Shown here one piece after another: positions 33,968 to 46,651 of a stretch of 64,000 nt of DNA. Origin of the DNA: Astropecten irregularis (lineage: Eukaryota > Echinodermata > Asteroidea > Paxillosida > Astropectinidae); NCBI GenBank assembly GCA_963971285.1, contig OZ020251.1, positions 9,610,001 to 9,674,000 of the forward strand. Reading direction: 5' to 3'. Positions within the stretch are counted from its first letter, which is position 1. The number at the start of each line of letters is the position of its first letter. The notes beneath the pieces are model-generated. The model did not search any database. It was given only the letters and a program-made list of their open reading frames with translations, and had not been told where the DNA came from. A program made the translations under genes and the position numbers.

Positions 33968-34607
33968 CCTGCTTAATTTTCAGAAAACAATCTGTTATTG
34001 AAACGGAGAGCTTGTTTGAAAAGGAATTTTTCCATTGACGATAGCTGCCAAAATTGTAATTGACTTAGTGAAAAGAAAAGAGGCCCGGAAGTGTCGCAGG
34101 AATCCAAAATTCATTTCGCAGCCGCCACAATCAGTACCACGCCCTCAGGCGGTGTAAATACACAATGTCCTCACACTATATTCCTTATTGTATTAATATT
34201 GCACTATAATATAGTGCTGTAAGTTCAAGTCCATGGCGTAATAATGCCCAAGTTACCACATCCGGACTGTGTACTATGCGCGACACAACAAACTTGTCCA
34301 GAAATAAAGTTCATTGAATTCTCAGCAAACTTTTTCAACTTCTTGTGAATTTTGTAGAAAGGAAAAAATGATATTTAACTTAAAATCACTAATGTTCAAC
34401 TTGATGTTGATTGCTGTCTAAGCCTATAGGCATGCGCAATAACACCAAGTTTTGAACGATTCGAGTCGTTGCCATTGTTTCCAAGGTTCCTTTTGCTACA
34501 CCAGAGAAATGCTTACTGAAAACTGACCGGAAGTCAGTTTTGTTTGTTTAAGGGGAGGGGGTAATTAGCAAGAACTGGTATTGATGCAAAACTTGAGAGA
34601 CCGTTTA
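33968..34607. other. no assignable gene
   Basis: Unique DNA. No supported feature. Confidence 0.4.
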
Positions 34608-34977
34608 TTAAAGGTACAGTACAAGATTGATAACATACCCAAACAGAAATGTTCACAGATTAACGTATAACTTTCAGGACTGATGAAGATGGTGGTTGTA
34701 GAAACATACCGTTAAAATATTCCCGCCTGAAATGGTGTATCTATCCAGAAATAAGTAATAACAAAGACCAAAAACAGTTTTGATCTTGGGGTAAGATCAA
34801 AACCATTCTTCACGTTTTATAAGAAAAATTGAGTCGGATTTTCGCTATTTTCTGGTGATGTATAGATGCTCGATTGAGCTCAAAGTTTCACAGGTTTATC
34901 GTTTCATGTGCATGCCGGATCAGACAGCTGAGTGTGAGTGCTGTTCTATGACCTTCAACGATCTTGTATTAGAGCTT
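34608..34977 (-). mobile_element. TTAA MITE family A, subtype B, copy A9
   Basis: TTAA at 34608-34611. Inverse of the A3 type (TTGATCTTGGGGTAAGATCA hairpin, CGATTGAGCTCAAA). The distal end is eroded near 34977. Confidence 0.8.
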
Positions 34978-35319
34978 TTCTTACTGCGAAATGTTTTCAC
35001 AAAAAGGCAAGGCGAGTTTTTGCGCAGCCACAGCGTCCATTAAATATTTACACAGCGCCATCTACAGGTGAAAAACAGCCAACCCTGAATCACATTCTGC
35101 AAGCCCAGTTCAAGGTTCTATTGTGAAGTTTTGAAGGTACATAAACATGTTATTGTTATCATGCTGTTCTTCATATGCAGGCTGCATTGGGTCGTCTAAA
35201 CGAATGATAGATAATAATAATGATATTAAGAACACTCAGTTCTGATTCGATGGAAGAAACTTTGGAAAATCACAGAAGCGTTACTGTTTGCGCTGAAAAA
35301 ATCACAATAACAAGTGGTT
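34978..35319. other. no assignable gene
   Basis: Unique AT-rich DNA. No supported feature. Confidence 0.4.
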
Positions 35320-35712
35320 TTAAGAGGAGCATCAATAGGATTTGCAAAGATATGCGTTCTTGGCTGAATTTGGTACTTAAACAGAAGTGAAGGTTTTAAT
35401 ACTTCCTTACATACGTTTCATGTACCTTTTTACGCTTTCTGGATCGCAGAAATAACTTGCCGAAATAATCTTGCCCCCTCCGAATCCTTCACGGTAATAC
35501 ACCACGCTTTCGGAATGCTACTATATCGTTTCGGACGAACGATCTTTTTAAAAGACACTAAATCTTGATTTCCTTGAAAAACCCAGCATCTGATGAACCA
35601 AGATTTCCCACGGTGACTGTTTGCACTGTTAACGAAGTGTGGAGTCCATTTTCTGTCTTAAACTCAATAATGTTTGTTGGAGGCCTTGCAAATCCCGTAT
35701 ACTCTGTATACA
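35320..35712 (+). mobile_element. TTAA MITE family C, copy C2
   Basis: Long match to C1 from AGGATTTGCAAAGA through GGAGGCCTTGCAAAT. Both terminal TTAA sites are eroded. Confidence 0.82.
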
Positions 35713-35817
35713 CAGTAGGCATGAAAATACGCACGAAAATAGCATACAATGTTAAAACAAAAACCACAGTGGGAGCCGCTATGTGCTTTGTTGCCGCTTC
35801 ATCAGAATTTCAATATC

Positions 35818-36138
35818 AAAGTCTCATTTTCAAGAACGTTTTGAGGCTTTGCATGGTGACAATTGGTATGTGGATCGGTTTGCGGAAACACCATAAGAAT
35901 CGTTCGTACTTTCGTACTTCTCTATCGTTCGCACTTCGTAAGGTCTCAACGTTTCGACAAGCCTGCTCTAGTCATCACCAAGAGACGACCTGATGAAGAA
36001 ACGGTCGTCTCCTGATGACGACCAGAGCAGGTTAGTCGAAACGTCGAGAAGAAGTGCGAACGATATAGTAGTGCGAAAGTACGAACCGTGATTCTTACAT
36101 GGTGTTTCTGCAAACCGATCCACATAAAGTCTCATTTT
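35818..36138. mobile_element. fold-back element with hammerhead-like core, copy 2
   Basis: The 13-bp direct repeat AAAGTCTCATTTT (35818-35830 and 36126-36138) abuts the element exactly on both sides and is a clear target-site duplication. The element spans 35831-36125. The centre has CTGATGA (36012-36018) and GAAAC (36038-36042), separated by a CGAC/GUCG-capable stem. A second CTGATGAAGAAAC lies at about 35990. A long target duplication fits target-primed reverse transcription, as used by LINE and Penelope-like elements, rather than a cut-and-paste MITE. Confidence 0.85.
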
Positions 36139-37429
36139 GATAATTATTCATATTGAAATGGGGCTAGGGTGAAAGAAACTGACTGACTATAAACGAAAGG
36201 GCATTTCTTTTTTTACTAAACTTGAAACCGCACGGTTCCTTTTCTTATTTCTGTCGGTGTAGTACAATACAGGGTCATTTCCTAATTCCATGTTTAGCGG
36301 CTGTCACTTCCGGATTACTAAACAAAAAACAAAAATGGACTTTCAACATTTTGCAGATTTCAAAACAAACCACACAAAAACGACCACAATGATCCCTACA
36401 CAATGGCCGAGTATAGAATTGATACAATACCACGGAGTATATCCCGCCTCAAAAACACCGAGGACCCCTATTAAACGGAATGACCGTGGCGGTGCCACCA
36501 ATGACTGCCGTGGAAACCAGACAAGAGACGGTCGACCCGAACTGCAGTGAACACGCCAGCTTCCCGGCCTCCCCTATACAGAGCCGTCTAGCTCTGTGCA
36601 TTGCCCACAGAAATTGAAAAGGACCGAAAATTCACCGCCGAACATGACACAAAAAATGACCTTTAATCAGCGTAATCCTGCCCTTGCAAAAACAGATCGG
36701 TAGCAGAACCGGCGTCGGATTACGGCTTCCATTGTTAACGGTGGAACACTAGTTTCTTAAAGAGCCAAAACATTTTATGAGTTCGAAATTTGTAATCGCA
36801 GAAGGGGCATTGCCTGTTAAACAATAATCCACTATTATTGCAGTGTTTAAAATATCCCTTTATTGTTTACAAAACGCACTCGCAGTAATTATTATTGTCC
36901 TTGAAAAGACTCATTTTGCCGGATTCAACGGCAAATGCAATATCACAGCAGGGGATGGGTGACCTCTTACCTACAATTAATGGCTCATTTGTGGTCTGGT
37001 TTCACAAAATGAGTCAAAACTTGTTCCGTGTTCACACGCATTGAAATTATAATAAATCGTTATCTTCTTCTCTAACTCATGATCGAATCTTGTTCAATTG
37101 CCGTGTGAGATAAAAAAAAAATCGTAAACGAAAATAGCACTCCAAGTCTTGTGTGCGCTTGGAAAAGTCTTGTTTAAACATTTCTCTCTCGTAAATGAAA
37201 ATAAAAATCTGCATTTTGGAGTTTAGAAAACAAACAAACAGAAATTAGAAAGAAGAATTCCTTGTTTTATTCGGCACAATTTCGATGTGGCTGAACGGGT
37301 TTGTCTTGGGGACCGTGCTCGGTACTGATTCATCGCCGTATAGCTGCCCCGTACTCGGCCAGGGGGAGCATGACACAGCCACGGCCCTTTCGCGGCTTTC
37401 TTGCTCTAAAACTAATTTCCAAATTTATT
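36139..37429. other. no assignable gene
   Basis: Includes a GC-richer patch (36430-36560) under an 86-codon plus frame with no domain, and a further CpG-bearing patch at 37290-37400. Confidence 0.45.
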
Positions 37430-37830
37430 CGAAGGAGATAATAGAAAACAACTAAGTTGAAAGAACAGCTTTAAGGTTTATTAGAACAGATTTCTAAATT
37501 TATTGATCAAATCCAATAAAACTAACATTATCACAGAATTTTACAAAACTCAACAACTCGAACAATTGAAATATCAATAATAGAAATAAACAAAAATCCA
37601 TTTTATGAATGAAAAATTTAGATTCTTTTCCCGAAATGATATGTTACAAATATATCTAAATAAAAAAATAATGAAAATAAAAAAAAAAGACAACCGAAAA
37701 TAGAATGCCTAACTTATATGTTTCTAACTATTACTTGAATAAAATAAGATAATTCAAGGATGCAAAGAAAGAAAATGAAAATATCAAATGTTTTCTAAAA
37801 TGTAAAAAAAAAATCATCTTTCAAAACGTC
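37430..37830. other. A/T-rich tract
   Basis: Strongly A-rich on the plus strand, with many A-runs. Possible matrix-attachment or simply degenerate DNA; no motif decides it. Confidence 0.5.
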
Positions 37831-39260
37831 CGTTTGAAGCTTCGGCACGGAAATGCCGAGCCCAAAATAGCCAAGGTCAGATCCAGCCTAATACGTCTAT
37901 ATTGTATACTATCATACAAAAGAAGAAATAATAACTCTTCATCGAAAGAAAAAAATTAAACAGTCAGCTTCATTCTAGATGAAAAGGAATGAAATATAAA
38001 AAAAGGATGTCTTTTTAGAAAGACTGTTTTTCTTTTCCACCCTAAAAAGTGCAAGTACGGTGCAAGTAAAGGTAGGTCCTACATCCAGCACGTGAGAGTG
38101 TAGGGTAGGGGGGAGGAGGGATTAAGCCGATGCTAGACCCTGGCCAAGGACAAACACCGAGCGAGTGGGAGGCGACCTTGAGGCGCCAAAGCAAGGAGTA
38201 TTAATAAAAGAAGGCAGTTCAGCGACATTCAGTCAAAGAGAGAGAGAGAGGGAAAAAAATGTAATCCCCGAAAGAAGTGCAATCGATGACGATATTATTT
38301 ATTGTGGAGTTGACGGCCATGTTGTTTTGTTCACTGTTGCTTTTCCAGGGGCGGGCGTGCACTTAGTGGCGTTGGGTTTGTTTTTTGTTATTATTGTTTT
38401 GGGACGGGGCTGTATCCTATTCGGGATCCACCCTAGCCCTATACAAGAGAAAAATAACCCTAAACTTAATGAAATGTACCAGTACCCGTTTAAAAAACGT
38501 TCAGTGTTTTGTGATTATAGGAGCAAATGAGCATTTTGGTACGTTTAACTCAAACATGTTGTTGGGAAATTGTGTTATCTTAATTGTATTTTTGTTATTA
38601 ATATCAAGCGCTACATGCTGTGCATACGTATGGTACTCCGTGGGGAGAAAGTGAAACCAGTCCCTCTGAAACAGAATGAGTACGGATAGACTGGTAGAAT
38701 GTCTTGTACACAGCAAGGCAGCAATGAATGCCTCCATCCCTATGGTGTGGAGAAACCAGTCCCTCACACTGAAACAAGACTGATGGTGTCTTCACAGCAA
38801 AAAATAATGATTCTATTATTGGCATTACTGCAGTGTGAGCATGTGGTGTGACAATGAGTCGACGATTTATTTCAAAGGACTTGTTTTTTTTTAGTCCCAT
38901 GAGGAAAAATACATTATTTAGACCGTATTTCTTGAAGAAGAAAAAAAAAGTGCGATGGATTTTCTAGCGAGCGATGAAACAAAATAGTACAGGCGATTGA
39001 AATTGTGTTCACGGTAAACAAATAATCTGTCTATAATCTGTATTTAATCTGTACGTCCATTTGCCCCCGAGCAGAAACCTGCTTCTTGTTCCGTATTTTG
39101 TCGTCTCGGTTTAAGACGATAATCCTAGCTTTAAGAAGTATTAATTTTTTTTTCATTCTGGATTGGCGTCTTACGCCCTAGCGAGTCCTAACCGATTATC
39201 ATGTGTAGACACGCAAGGGACCCGACTATGCAATTCCCTTGAACTGGCCTTCAACTTGAT
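37831..39260. other. no assignable gene; AG microsatellite and a direct repeat
   Basis: An (AG)7 run lies at 38237-38250. GAAACCAGTCCCTC is repeated directly near 38652 and 38752. Frames of 121, 98 and 89 codons across here have no domain. Confidence 0.45.
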
Positions 39261-39286
39261 CACGTGACGTCAACACTGTCCACGTG
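39261..39286. promoter_or_regulatory. two E-boxes and a CRE in 26 bp
   Basis: CACGTG at 39261-39266 and 39281-39286 start exactly 20 bp apart, about two helical turns. A full CRE palindrome TGACGTCA (39265-39272) overlaps the first. This fits bHLH-zip (USF/MITF type) plus bZIP binding by motif. A GC-richer stretch and an inverted CCAAT box (GGCCAATC, about 39502) lie downstream. The target gene is not visible. Confidence 0.4.
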
Positions 39287-40111
39287 ATTAGGTTTGGGCA
39301 GATTCGGAGCCGCCGTGTTTGTGTGCAGTGTGCACTAGTACTATTTTGGTTGCCTTCGCTGCACACCGTAGTCCCAGCTAGCTAGCTCGGGGTATAGTTG
39401 TACGAAGGGGGTAAGATCAGCGGGTCTCTGTGATCGTACCGCCCGGGCCATCTCGATCTAATCTCCGCGATGCGGTTGGGGGAATTTCACGCCTGCCTGG
39501 ACCGGCCAATCTCAGTAGTTCGATGACAATCAAATGAACGCCGGTGCAAAGGGCCCAACAGTTCTGTCGCGCTAATTCGGGATGTTGTGCTTATAATTTC
39601 CACGGCCCTTGTTCCATGCACAATCAAGAAAAAAGAAGAGAGGAAAAAAAAAACAGCCTGTGATTTTTGTAGTTTGCTATTATTAGTTCCAGAGCTTGTT
39701 TTCAACATGCACCTAGTTCACTTTCCTTTAAGGCTTTGCGCTTAGTTAGACAAAGGCCAATTGAAAAACATTGGTCATTGCTTTTCACCATTGGCCTTCA
39801 AGGTACATTATAGTTTCTTTGCATTCCGTGTACCGTGTTCCCCCCTGCTCAGAAATTGTGACGATCTGCCAAACATTGAAATTGGTCTTCATTGGAGAGA
39901 ACCAAATTAAATGGCCCCGGAATTATCTGCGGTTTTTCACGCGCCGAATGTTAACTGCACGCGGTTGCTGGCCGGCTTAATTATCATGCGTTGAAAACGT
40001 ATCTTACAAAGCTAACAGGTTGACAGAGTTAACCAAGTTAATGAATTATCTACCGTAGAGGGCGTGACCCCGTCTTCTAGCCGTTAAACAAAGGGGATAT
40101 TTATTAATTAA
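39287..40111. other. no assignable gene
   Basis: GC-richer to about 39500, then ordinary AT-rich DNA. An 18-codon frame begins at about 39470, too short to judge. Confidence 0.4.
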
Positions 40112-40382
40112 TATATTTTTAAGAAAGATTTGAGGCTTTGCATGGTGACAATTAATATGTGGATCGGTTTGCGGAAATACCATGTAAAAATCGTTCGTAC
40201 TTTTGCACTTAGGTCTCAACGTTTCGACTAGTCTGCTCTACGGTCTCCTGATGAGTACTAGAGCAGACAAGTCGAAACGTTGAGACCTTACGAGAAGTGC
40301 GAACGATATAGAAGTGCGGAAGTACGAACGATTATTACATGGTGTTTCCGCAAACCGATACCGATCCACAAATTATATTTTT
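40112..40382. mobile_element. fold-back element with hammerhead-like core, copy 3
   Basis: The direct repeat TATATTTTT (40112-40120 and 40374-40382) brackets the element. The core has CTGATGA (40248-40254) and GAAAC (40274-40278). Arms match copies 1 and 2, including GGTCTCAACGTTTCGACT and its complement. Confidence 0.8.
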
Positions 40383-41998
40383 GTAATATTATTGATTGAA
40401 TATGTATCCCATTTTCAAAATTCATTTATTTCCTAGCTGATTTCTCAAACGATTTCTTTGTTTCTTTTGGTCAAAATATTAAGTACGTAAATTTCTAAAA
40501 TGCTTCATTATTTCTAGAAAAGTTACCACAGACGAGCAAATGAAATATAAAAAGGGTGACATACATGCCAGTGTCTTCCTTTTGAGTGAAAAACTTTTAT
40601 TTTCGCTAGGGGCCAAAATCACTGTCGAATTTCCTATCCTTGATAGTATTAGTATTTCGTATAGGGAAACCGTTCACATTCTTTGACCGGCTAAGTTTAT
40701 GTAATAAAGGCGATGATTTTTCTACAATTTGGCTTCCACCACAGAAGAAAAAATATCCCCGGGCTCTGTACGGCTACTCCAGCCCCGGAGAGCCGCCTTT
40801 CGACCCCGGCAATAACTGAGGGTAGTTAAGGTTGGCGACAGCGTGGCGACACAGGGCTCTCCGCCGTGGAAATTGACCGATCTGCCGGCGGTGTTGAGCG
40901 GCGGCGGTGCGGTACTGTCCGCGCCGACTGAAGCGACAAAAGCACCCGCGTCTGAAGTGACGAGGGCTCCCGCCAATTAACACGAGCAGGCGTTAATGGA
41001 ATCAATCGTGACCAGCGAGGCTCGGGTCATATTTCGTTCAGACAAAATAAAATAATTTTTTAATCACAATAAAATACAGAAAACAGAAAATTCCTAAGTA
41101 GAAATATTGCAGCAACCAGCTTGTGGAAATTTGCAGTAAGAATCTTTGATATTTTGTCGTGTTTTATTTTTCATTTAATTTGACAAGAATTTTTTTCAAC
41201 GTATAGATTGTTTTTGCAGTAAACAATTTCATAAATAATTAACTGAAATTATTAAATAAACGTTCGTTAAAATTAAATAATTCACTTGAAATTATTCAGA
41301 GTGATCTTAATTGTTGACTTCGGTAAATATTGCTTGTGAAAAGAAAACTATTCAATTATAACAAAATGGCAAAATTTAGAATGGAATACCAATATATTAT
41401 ATTAAAAAAACGTGTTAATACGAATGTCACACCTAAACGATAATACCATACAATGCACATTATACTGTTACATGCATTTTCCAGGCAAAAACATCCACGA
41501 ACCCACACAGGGAGCCAAATAAATGAAACAGCGCCACCAACGTCGAATAACGACAAGTCTGCTTGGTTTTTTGTTGAGTGATTGTAAGGGACTGCAATAA
41601 TATTATCATAATGACTTACAAAAAAATCTGGATTCTGGCTAGGTGAATTCCTTGGTTGTGTTGTTGTTTATGTTGTTGTTGTTTAAATGGGTTTTGCGTG
41701 TGTTTCAGATGAGAGATGACATGTGTTTTTCGTGGCGTGTGAGTATGGGTAAAAAGCTATAAATCTCATTTTAGACCAACCAAGCGTTTTCAAAAAAGAA
41801 ACTGCAGACTCTAATCCGTGGACCTAGTAAAAAGCCTCACCTTGCAATTAACTGAAATCATAATGAGCTATAATATTACAAGAAAAGGGGCATCAAAATT
41901 GGGCGTGTACTTTGAATTGCTGCCACCCTATCGCAGCCCCGCTCTCACATAATTCCTTGAACAATCTTACCCTGAATAGAAATCTCGAGAAGTTAAGG
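40383..41998. other. no assignable gene
   Basis: Contains a GC-rich island at 40730-40985, where 84- and 69-codon minus frames run. The first starts MAGALVTSDAGAFVASVGAD and has no known domain. The remainder is very AT-rich. Confidence 0.4.
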
Positions 41999-42490
41999 TA
42001 GTATCTCACCGAGCGGCGAATGCGTGCGAACGTTACGAATTTTGGATTCATCAATTTCTGACGAATGTTGGCGAGTTGAGGGGAGGGGAGTGCGTTCTGT
42101 CTCGGCTGGGGCATCGGCATGGACCGTGCAGGAGTCTTTGCTCTCCTACCTTGTCATCTCGGCATGACGATCTATTTATGGCGAATTTCTCTCAATTGGT
42201 CGTTTTTATATAGGAACCACATAGTCATGTGGTCGCTAGCACTTGGCGAACCAAAAAGGACCGTTTTACTTTGCAAAGGCTTACGACTGTTTTACAAACG
42301 GTAGCAACTGTTTGCGGAACACTAGATATATTCGCAAAGAAATTTTGAACATGTTCAACATTTCTTTGCAACAAGAAAAACAGTTTGCAACAATGAACTG
42401 TTTACGAACTTTCTTTCAACCTTTTACGAACCCTGGCGACATTTCTAAATCACTACGTTCGCAAGCATTTACCGCTAAATGAGATACTAG
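41999..42490. mobile_element. 492-bp MITE with about 35-bp inverted ends
   Basis: TAGTATCTCACCGAGCGGCG at the left faces the inverted TAGTATCTCATTTAGCGGTA at the right, and both continue to GCGAACGT-like sequence. The interior is filled with TTTGCAA and TTCGCAA words. The flanks do not show a clear target duplication. Confidence 0.7.
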
Positions 42491-43307
42491 CTTTAAAGAT
42501 TCCAGTTGCAAATTCAACGTTTTTTTGCAAACTTTCCATAGCTGTACAAAATATATACCATCATTGCTTGTGTTGTTTCAAATACATTTAGCAATACCCT
42601 TCAATGTTTGTGAAACGTTGTGTACAAATTATATTCAAATTGTGGTTATTTGTTATGACCGGCTTTGATGGCTATCCATAGTTTCCACCATCTTGGTTTG
42701 CAACAACTCGGGCTGTGGCTTTGCGAAAGAAAGGTCTACTGAGATTCTTAGAATGAAATAACCGGACATCACAGTACACAAGCTGACACTACACAACACA
42801 ACACAACGGGTCATAATCAGGGTGATATACCCCTCAGGCCTATCCTGTTCAAATCAACCCTATATATAGCAAACAAAAGAATTATGAAAAAGAAAGAAAA
42901 TACAACAACCGAACTTCCTGCCGACGCCATTTTTTTAACACCGAGTCCAATTGTTGGTATGTATTTTTGAAAACAATAAACACCCTCAAACCCTTCCGGG
43001 TGTTGAAAAACTCACACGAGTGACAAACTAGAGGCGGCGCTATTCAGTAAAGTTCTTTTCAAGACCGGAAATCCCTTAGGAATAAGGAACCGTTGCATAT
43101 CCCTTGTTTTATTAGTTGACAAATTCTGAACCGCAGACAAGAAAGCACATCATGAGCTTACATCAAATTTGTGTATGTCAACAAACCGCACACAAAACAG
43201 TAACCCGCGGGGCAAATTTGGTGGAGCCGCGCTTAGCACACAAAAAGTTAGTAAGCACAATACAAAATCTTGCTTATATGGAAAACGGGCTTATTGAATT
43301 CAGCTCC
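42491..43307. other. no assignable gene
   Basis: AT-rich, with a short ACACA repeat at 42790-42807. Confidence 0.4.
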
Positions 43308-43655
43308 AGGTATAATGCATGATAGGTACTAGGTCACAGAACAACATTCATTCTAGTTTGTCTGATCCAGCATGTACATGAAATATTAAACCTGTGAAAA
43401 TGTGAGCTCAATCAGACATCTGAGTCCCGAATAAAATAGCGAAATGGGACTCTTTTTGTCTCATAAAATATGTAAATTGGTTTTGATCTCACCCCCAGAT
43501 TAAAACTGTTTTCGAACTTTGTTTTACTAATTTCTGGATAAATACACCATTTCAGGCGGTATGTTAACGGTATGTTTCTACCATCACCATCTTCATATCC
43601 TTAAAGTTATACGCAAATCTTTAACAATCAATGTTTGTTTGTATTACAAACATAC
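43308..43655 (+). mobile_element. TTAA MITE family A, subtype B, copy A10
   Basis: Starts AGGTATAATGCATGATAGG and contains GAGCTCAATCAGAC, TTTCTGGATAAATACACCAT and TTTCAGGCGG. The left TTAA is lost, and the right end is degraded at about 43655. Confidence 0.8.
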
Positions 43656-43682
43656 TGGAACGGAGAATCTCCATGACATTAA

Positions 43683-43855
43683 AAATGTTTTTGGGTAATT
43701 GGTTTTGCTCTTTTCTTGATAAATACAGCATTTCAGGCAGAAACAATTTAACGGTATGTTTCTACCATCACCATCTTTATACTACCTGTACGTTATAGGT
43801 AAATATGTGGAGATTTCCATTTCGGTATGCTACCAAAGTACGATAGCGCCTTTAA
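43683..43855 (+). mobile_element. TTAA MITE family A, right-half fragment A11
   Basis: Right half only (TTGATAAATACAGCATTTCA to GCGCCTTTAA), placed in tandem after A10. Confidence 0.8.
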
Positions 43856-44701
43856 ACCACTTGTTTACATAATCATTATCCATTATCCATTTCTTTCAGT
43901 GTGTTTATTGTATTATCACGTTGTAGGCCTACAACTTACAAGAATTGTGCTCTGAGCAAAATTTCTGTTCTGGTGATCGCGGCGAGTTGAATATAATTAT
44001 GAAAACTTCCCTTGTTTTTATCCCCATTTTTATCAATTGTGTTTTCATCTTACTGCAAGCAGTGTACATGCAGGTTGCAGCCCAATATCTGAATCGAATT
44101 TGAGGGTGGAAATTAAACAAATTACAGGGCTTGAATTTACAGCGTGCCGTCACTAGCTATTATCATTATAACACTTCGTTATAATCACAGAGCGTATTAA
44201 AACACTCCCTCACAGTCTTCAAAGATTTCTGAATTGAATTTGGAATTAGAGAAATTCAGTGTTCTTATTATGGGCATGGCCAGATTACTATTTTTTCCTC
44301 GTGGGACAAGAAACAAGGAAATGAAGGAATGGATAAAAAAATAAGGGTTTTTTTTTTGCCGCTTCGGGCAAAAATCCATACACAGCGCGGGGTTATGGAA
44401 ATAACTTGTGATCAAGATAATAAGTTTGTCCCTGTATATTATTGTTGAGGCACGTGCTGGGCTTGGTCTTTGGGATGGCCGTGACAACGATGGTGAAGTT
44501 GGTGTGTGCACACATAAGCGCAGTTTGGTTTGAGGACAAGTTCAGCATGAGGGGTAAATTGGTCACGCAGTACTTTTTTGTTCTGCTTGGGACAGGGATT
44601 TGTGATAGGGATGTTCGTTATGAACAGAAATGTTGAGATTTTTCATCTTCTACACATTCTGTCTGATTCAAGGTATCGTATGTGGTTACTTTGGAGGGCC
44701 A
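43856..44701. other. no assignable gene
   Basis: Unique AT-rich DNA with one TAGGCCTA octamer at 43923. Confidence 0.4.
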
Positions 44702-44929
44702 GGAGCCAATTTCATAGAGCTGCTTAGCACAAAAAAATGCTTAGCACAGAAAATAGCTTGCCCAATAAAACAAACCACCATTGAAAATTTCATTTGATAT
44801 TCATGGTCAGCGAAGAACAATCACAAGTGACACACAACACATAGACATTTGGTTGTTAATCCTGTTTTTACTAAGACGGAAATGTCATGCTTAGCAAATG
44901 TTTGTGCTAATCAGCTAGAAATTAGCCCC
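44702..44929. mobile_element. MITE family F, copy F1
   Basis: Inverted ends: GGAGCCAATTTCATAGAGCT on the left and, on the other strand, GGGGCTAATTTCTAGCTGAT. GCTTAGCACAA words recur just inside both ends. Related pieces are at 49520-49689 and 60117-60290. Confidence 0.65.
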
Positions 44930-45000
44930 AGTTGTTTCGCTGTACGCCTAACGTCATATACCCCAACACTGCCCACCAATACCATTCACTCCATCGCAGA

Positions 45001-45134
45001 CTGTAGCGGGATTCGAACCTGGGACATTCGGCACCGCACAGTTCTCAACCAACTGAGTCCAGCCATATTATGTGGTGTCCTTAATAGTCCATATTCTTTG
45101 TTCGTTTGGCAGTTAGAAGCCATGAAACCACTCA
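45001..45134 (-). repeat. tRNA-derived SINE head and tail
   Basis: Minus strand: degenerate A box (ACTCAGTTGGTTGAGAAC) and B box (GGTTCGAATCC) within 45001-45064. The CAGTTAGAAGCCATGAAACC segment at 45109-45128 also occurs at 21269. Confidence 0.55.
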
Positions 45135-45224
45135 AAAACCACTACATGTATATCCCAAGGATCTTTTAAGATACGTTTGTACCTCGTACCTTGTAGTATT
45201 TCACTTCTGAAAGGTCCTCCAGGG

Positions 45225-45395
45225 ACTATACTGGAAGTTGAGAAGATGAGAAGAAGATACAGTTTTAGAGGTGGGAGGAAAACCCCAGAGTAATATTCTG
45301 GGTAAAACCCACATAATCAGTTAGGGATGAAAACCCAATCCACTAGTGGACCGAGCCGGACTTGAACCCGGTCCGCAGAGGTGAAAGGCGAGGAA
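45225..45395 (-). repeat. SINE with tRNA-like head and conserved body
   Basis: Minus strand: GGGTTCAAGTCCGGC (B-box-like), GATTGGGTTTTCAT, then a CCCAGA/TCTGGG hairpin and GTTTTCCTCCCACC. It shares the order of blocks with the plus-strand copy at 23840-23935. Confidence 0.55.
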
Positions 45396-46299
45396 AGAAC
45401 CACAACGACAACCTGAACCTAACTTTAACAATGCTACATTCTGAGAAACGTTATATCGAATATCATGCACTCTATAAGAGGACATTTTTATCAACACGAA
45501 ACAATAAAAATGAACGCACAGATATCCAAAATGAACTAGAAGAATGTTTGTTTACTTGTATTTGTTTGTTTGTTTGTTTGTTTATTTATTTAAGTTCATG
45601 TATAATGAAATTGAGCCCAAAGTCTACATTCTCATTGGTTTGGGACAATTGCAGAAATGGAGAAGAAAAATCCTTCCCAACAGTCAGAAATCGTCATTAG
45701 ATGGGTTTGTGTTAAATTTCACATGTAGAGGCCTTGAGTATACGAGTGACGCCTGAATGATCGATTTTGTTTCTGTATAGGACTGTGATTTTAGCGTGAA
45801 ACTGGCAGCAGTTTGCGCCGGCTCCGGAGCCCTTGAGCCCCCGGGCCATCTCCCTCAGCTCGCCCCTTCGCTGTTGCTTCGGAGTTTCGCGACGTATACT
45901 GGCGGGGATAGTTATGAAAAGAAAAGGCGCCAATTCGATGAATCAAGAAATGACACATTATATCCGATCGGCCAAGTATGGGTGATACGAACTCCTAAAA
46001 TTTGTTTTGAAAGTTCAACCGAAAAACAACATCTAAAAAAATGAGACATAACTAGTACTGGAATAAGCTGAAATGACAGCATTGCAAATGGTGTATCATG
46101 CATGCATGCATGCCCAGGGCGCTATCTCAGTCTGTGGAAAACCTGAGACAATTCAGGAGAATTGAATGCGACAAGTCAACACAATGTTTACATTTTAAGA
46201 CAACTATATCAGGCTAATGACACGTGGCGATTTTGACACTAAAGTCACATCGTATAACTGTGTGTGTGTGTGTTTGCTGCTTACAGCTTTACGACTTGA
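45396..46299. other. no assignable gene; simple repeats
   Basis: (TTTG)n at 45561-45593, (CATG)n at 46097-46113 and (TG)n at 46259-46273. A 112-codon plus frame overlaps the TTTG run. Confidence 0.5.
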
Positions 46300-46651
46300 T
46301 TAAAGTAGTTTCGTACTTTGGATTTTGCGAAAGAAATGCAGCGTCATGTGCATCAATATTAAAAAAGATACAGTAACAGTCATCTGTGAAATTTCTGGCA
46401 CTCGAATTCGATGCCCTCTTTTTGAGAAAACAGTGAAAACGCTCACTGTATTTTCAAATCTGTTCACAGGAGTTGATCTCAAGTTGATCTCACCCGAGAT
46501 CAAAACTATTTTTATGTCATCGGTTTTACTCTTTTCTTGATAAATACATCATTTCAGGCACAAATTTTAAACGATATGTTTCTACAATTACCATCTTCAT
46601 ACCCTGTACGTTTGAGGTAAATCTGTGAAGATTTCTGTTTTGGTATGCTAC
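46300..46651 (+). mobile_element. TTAA MITE family A, copy A12
   Basis: TTAA at 46300-46303. Diverged body with the usual TCATCTGTGA and TTTCAGGCA words. The right end stops at TTTTGGTATGCTACA and is fused directly to a family C element. Confidence 0.82.
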
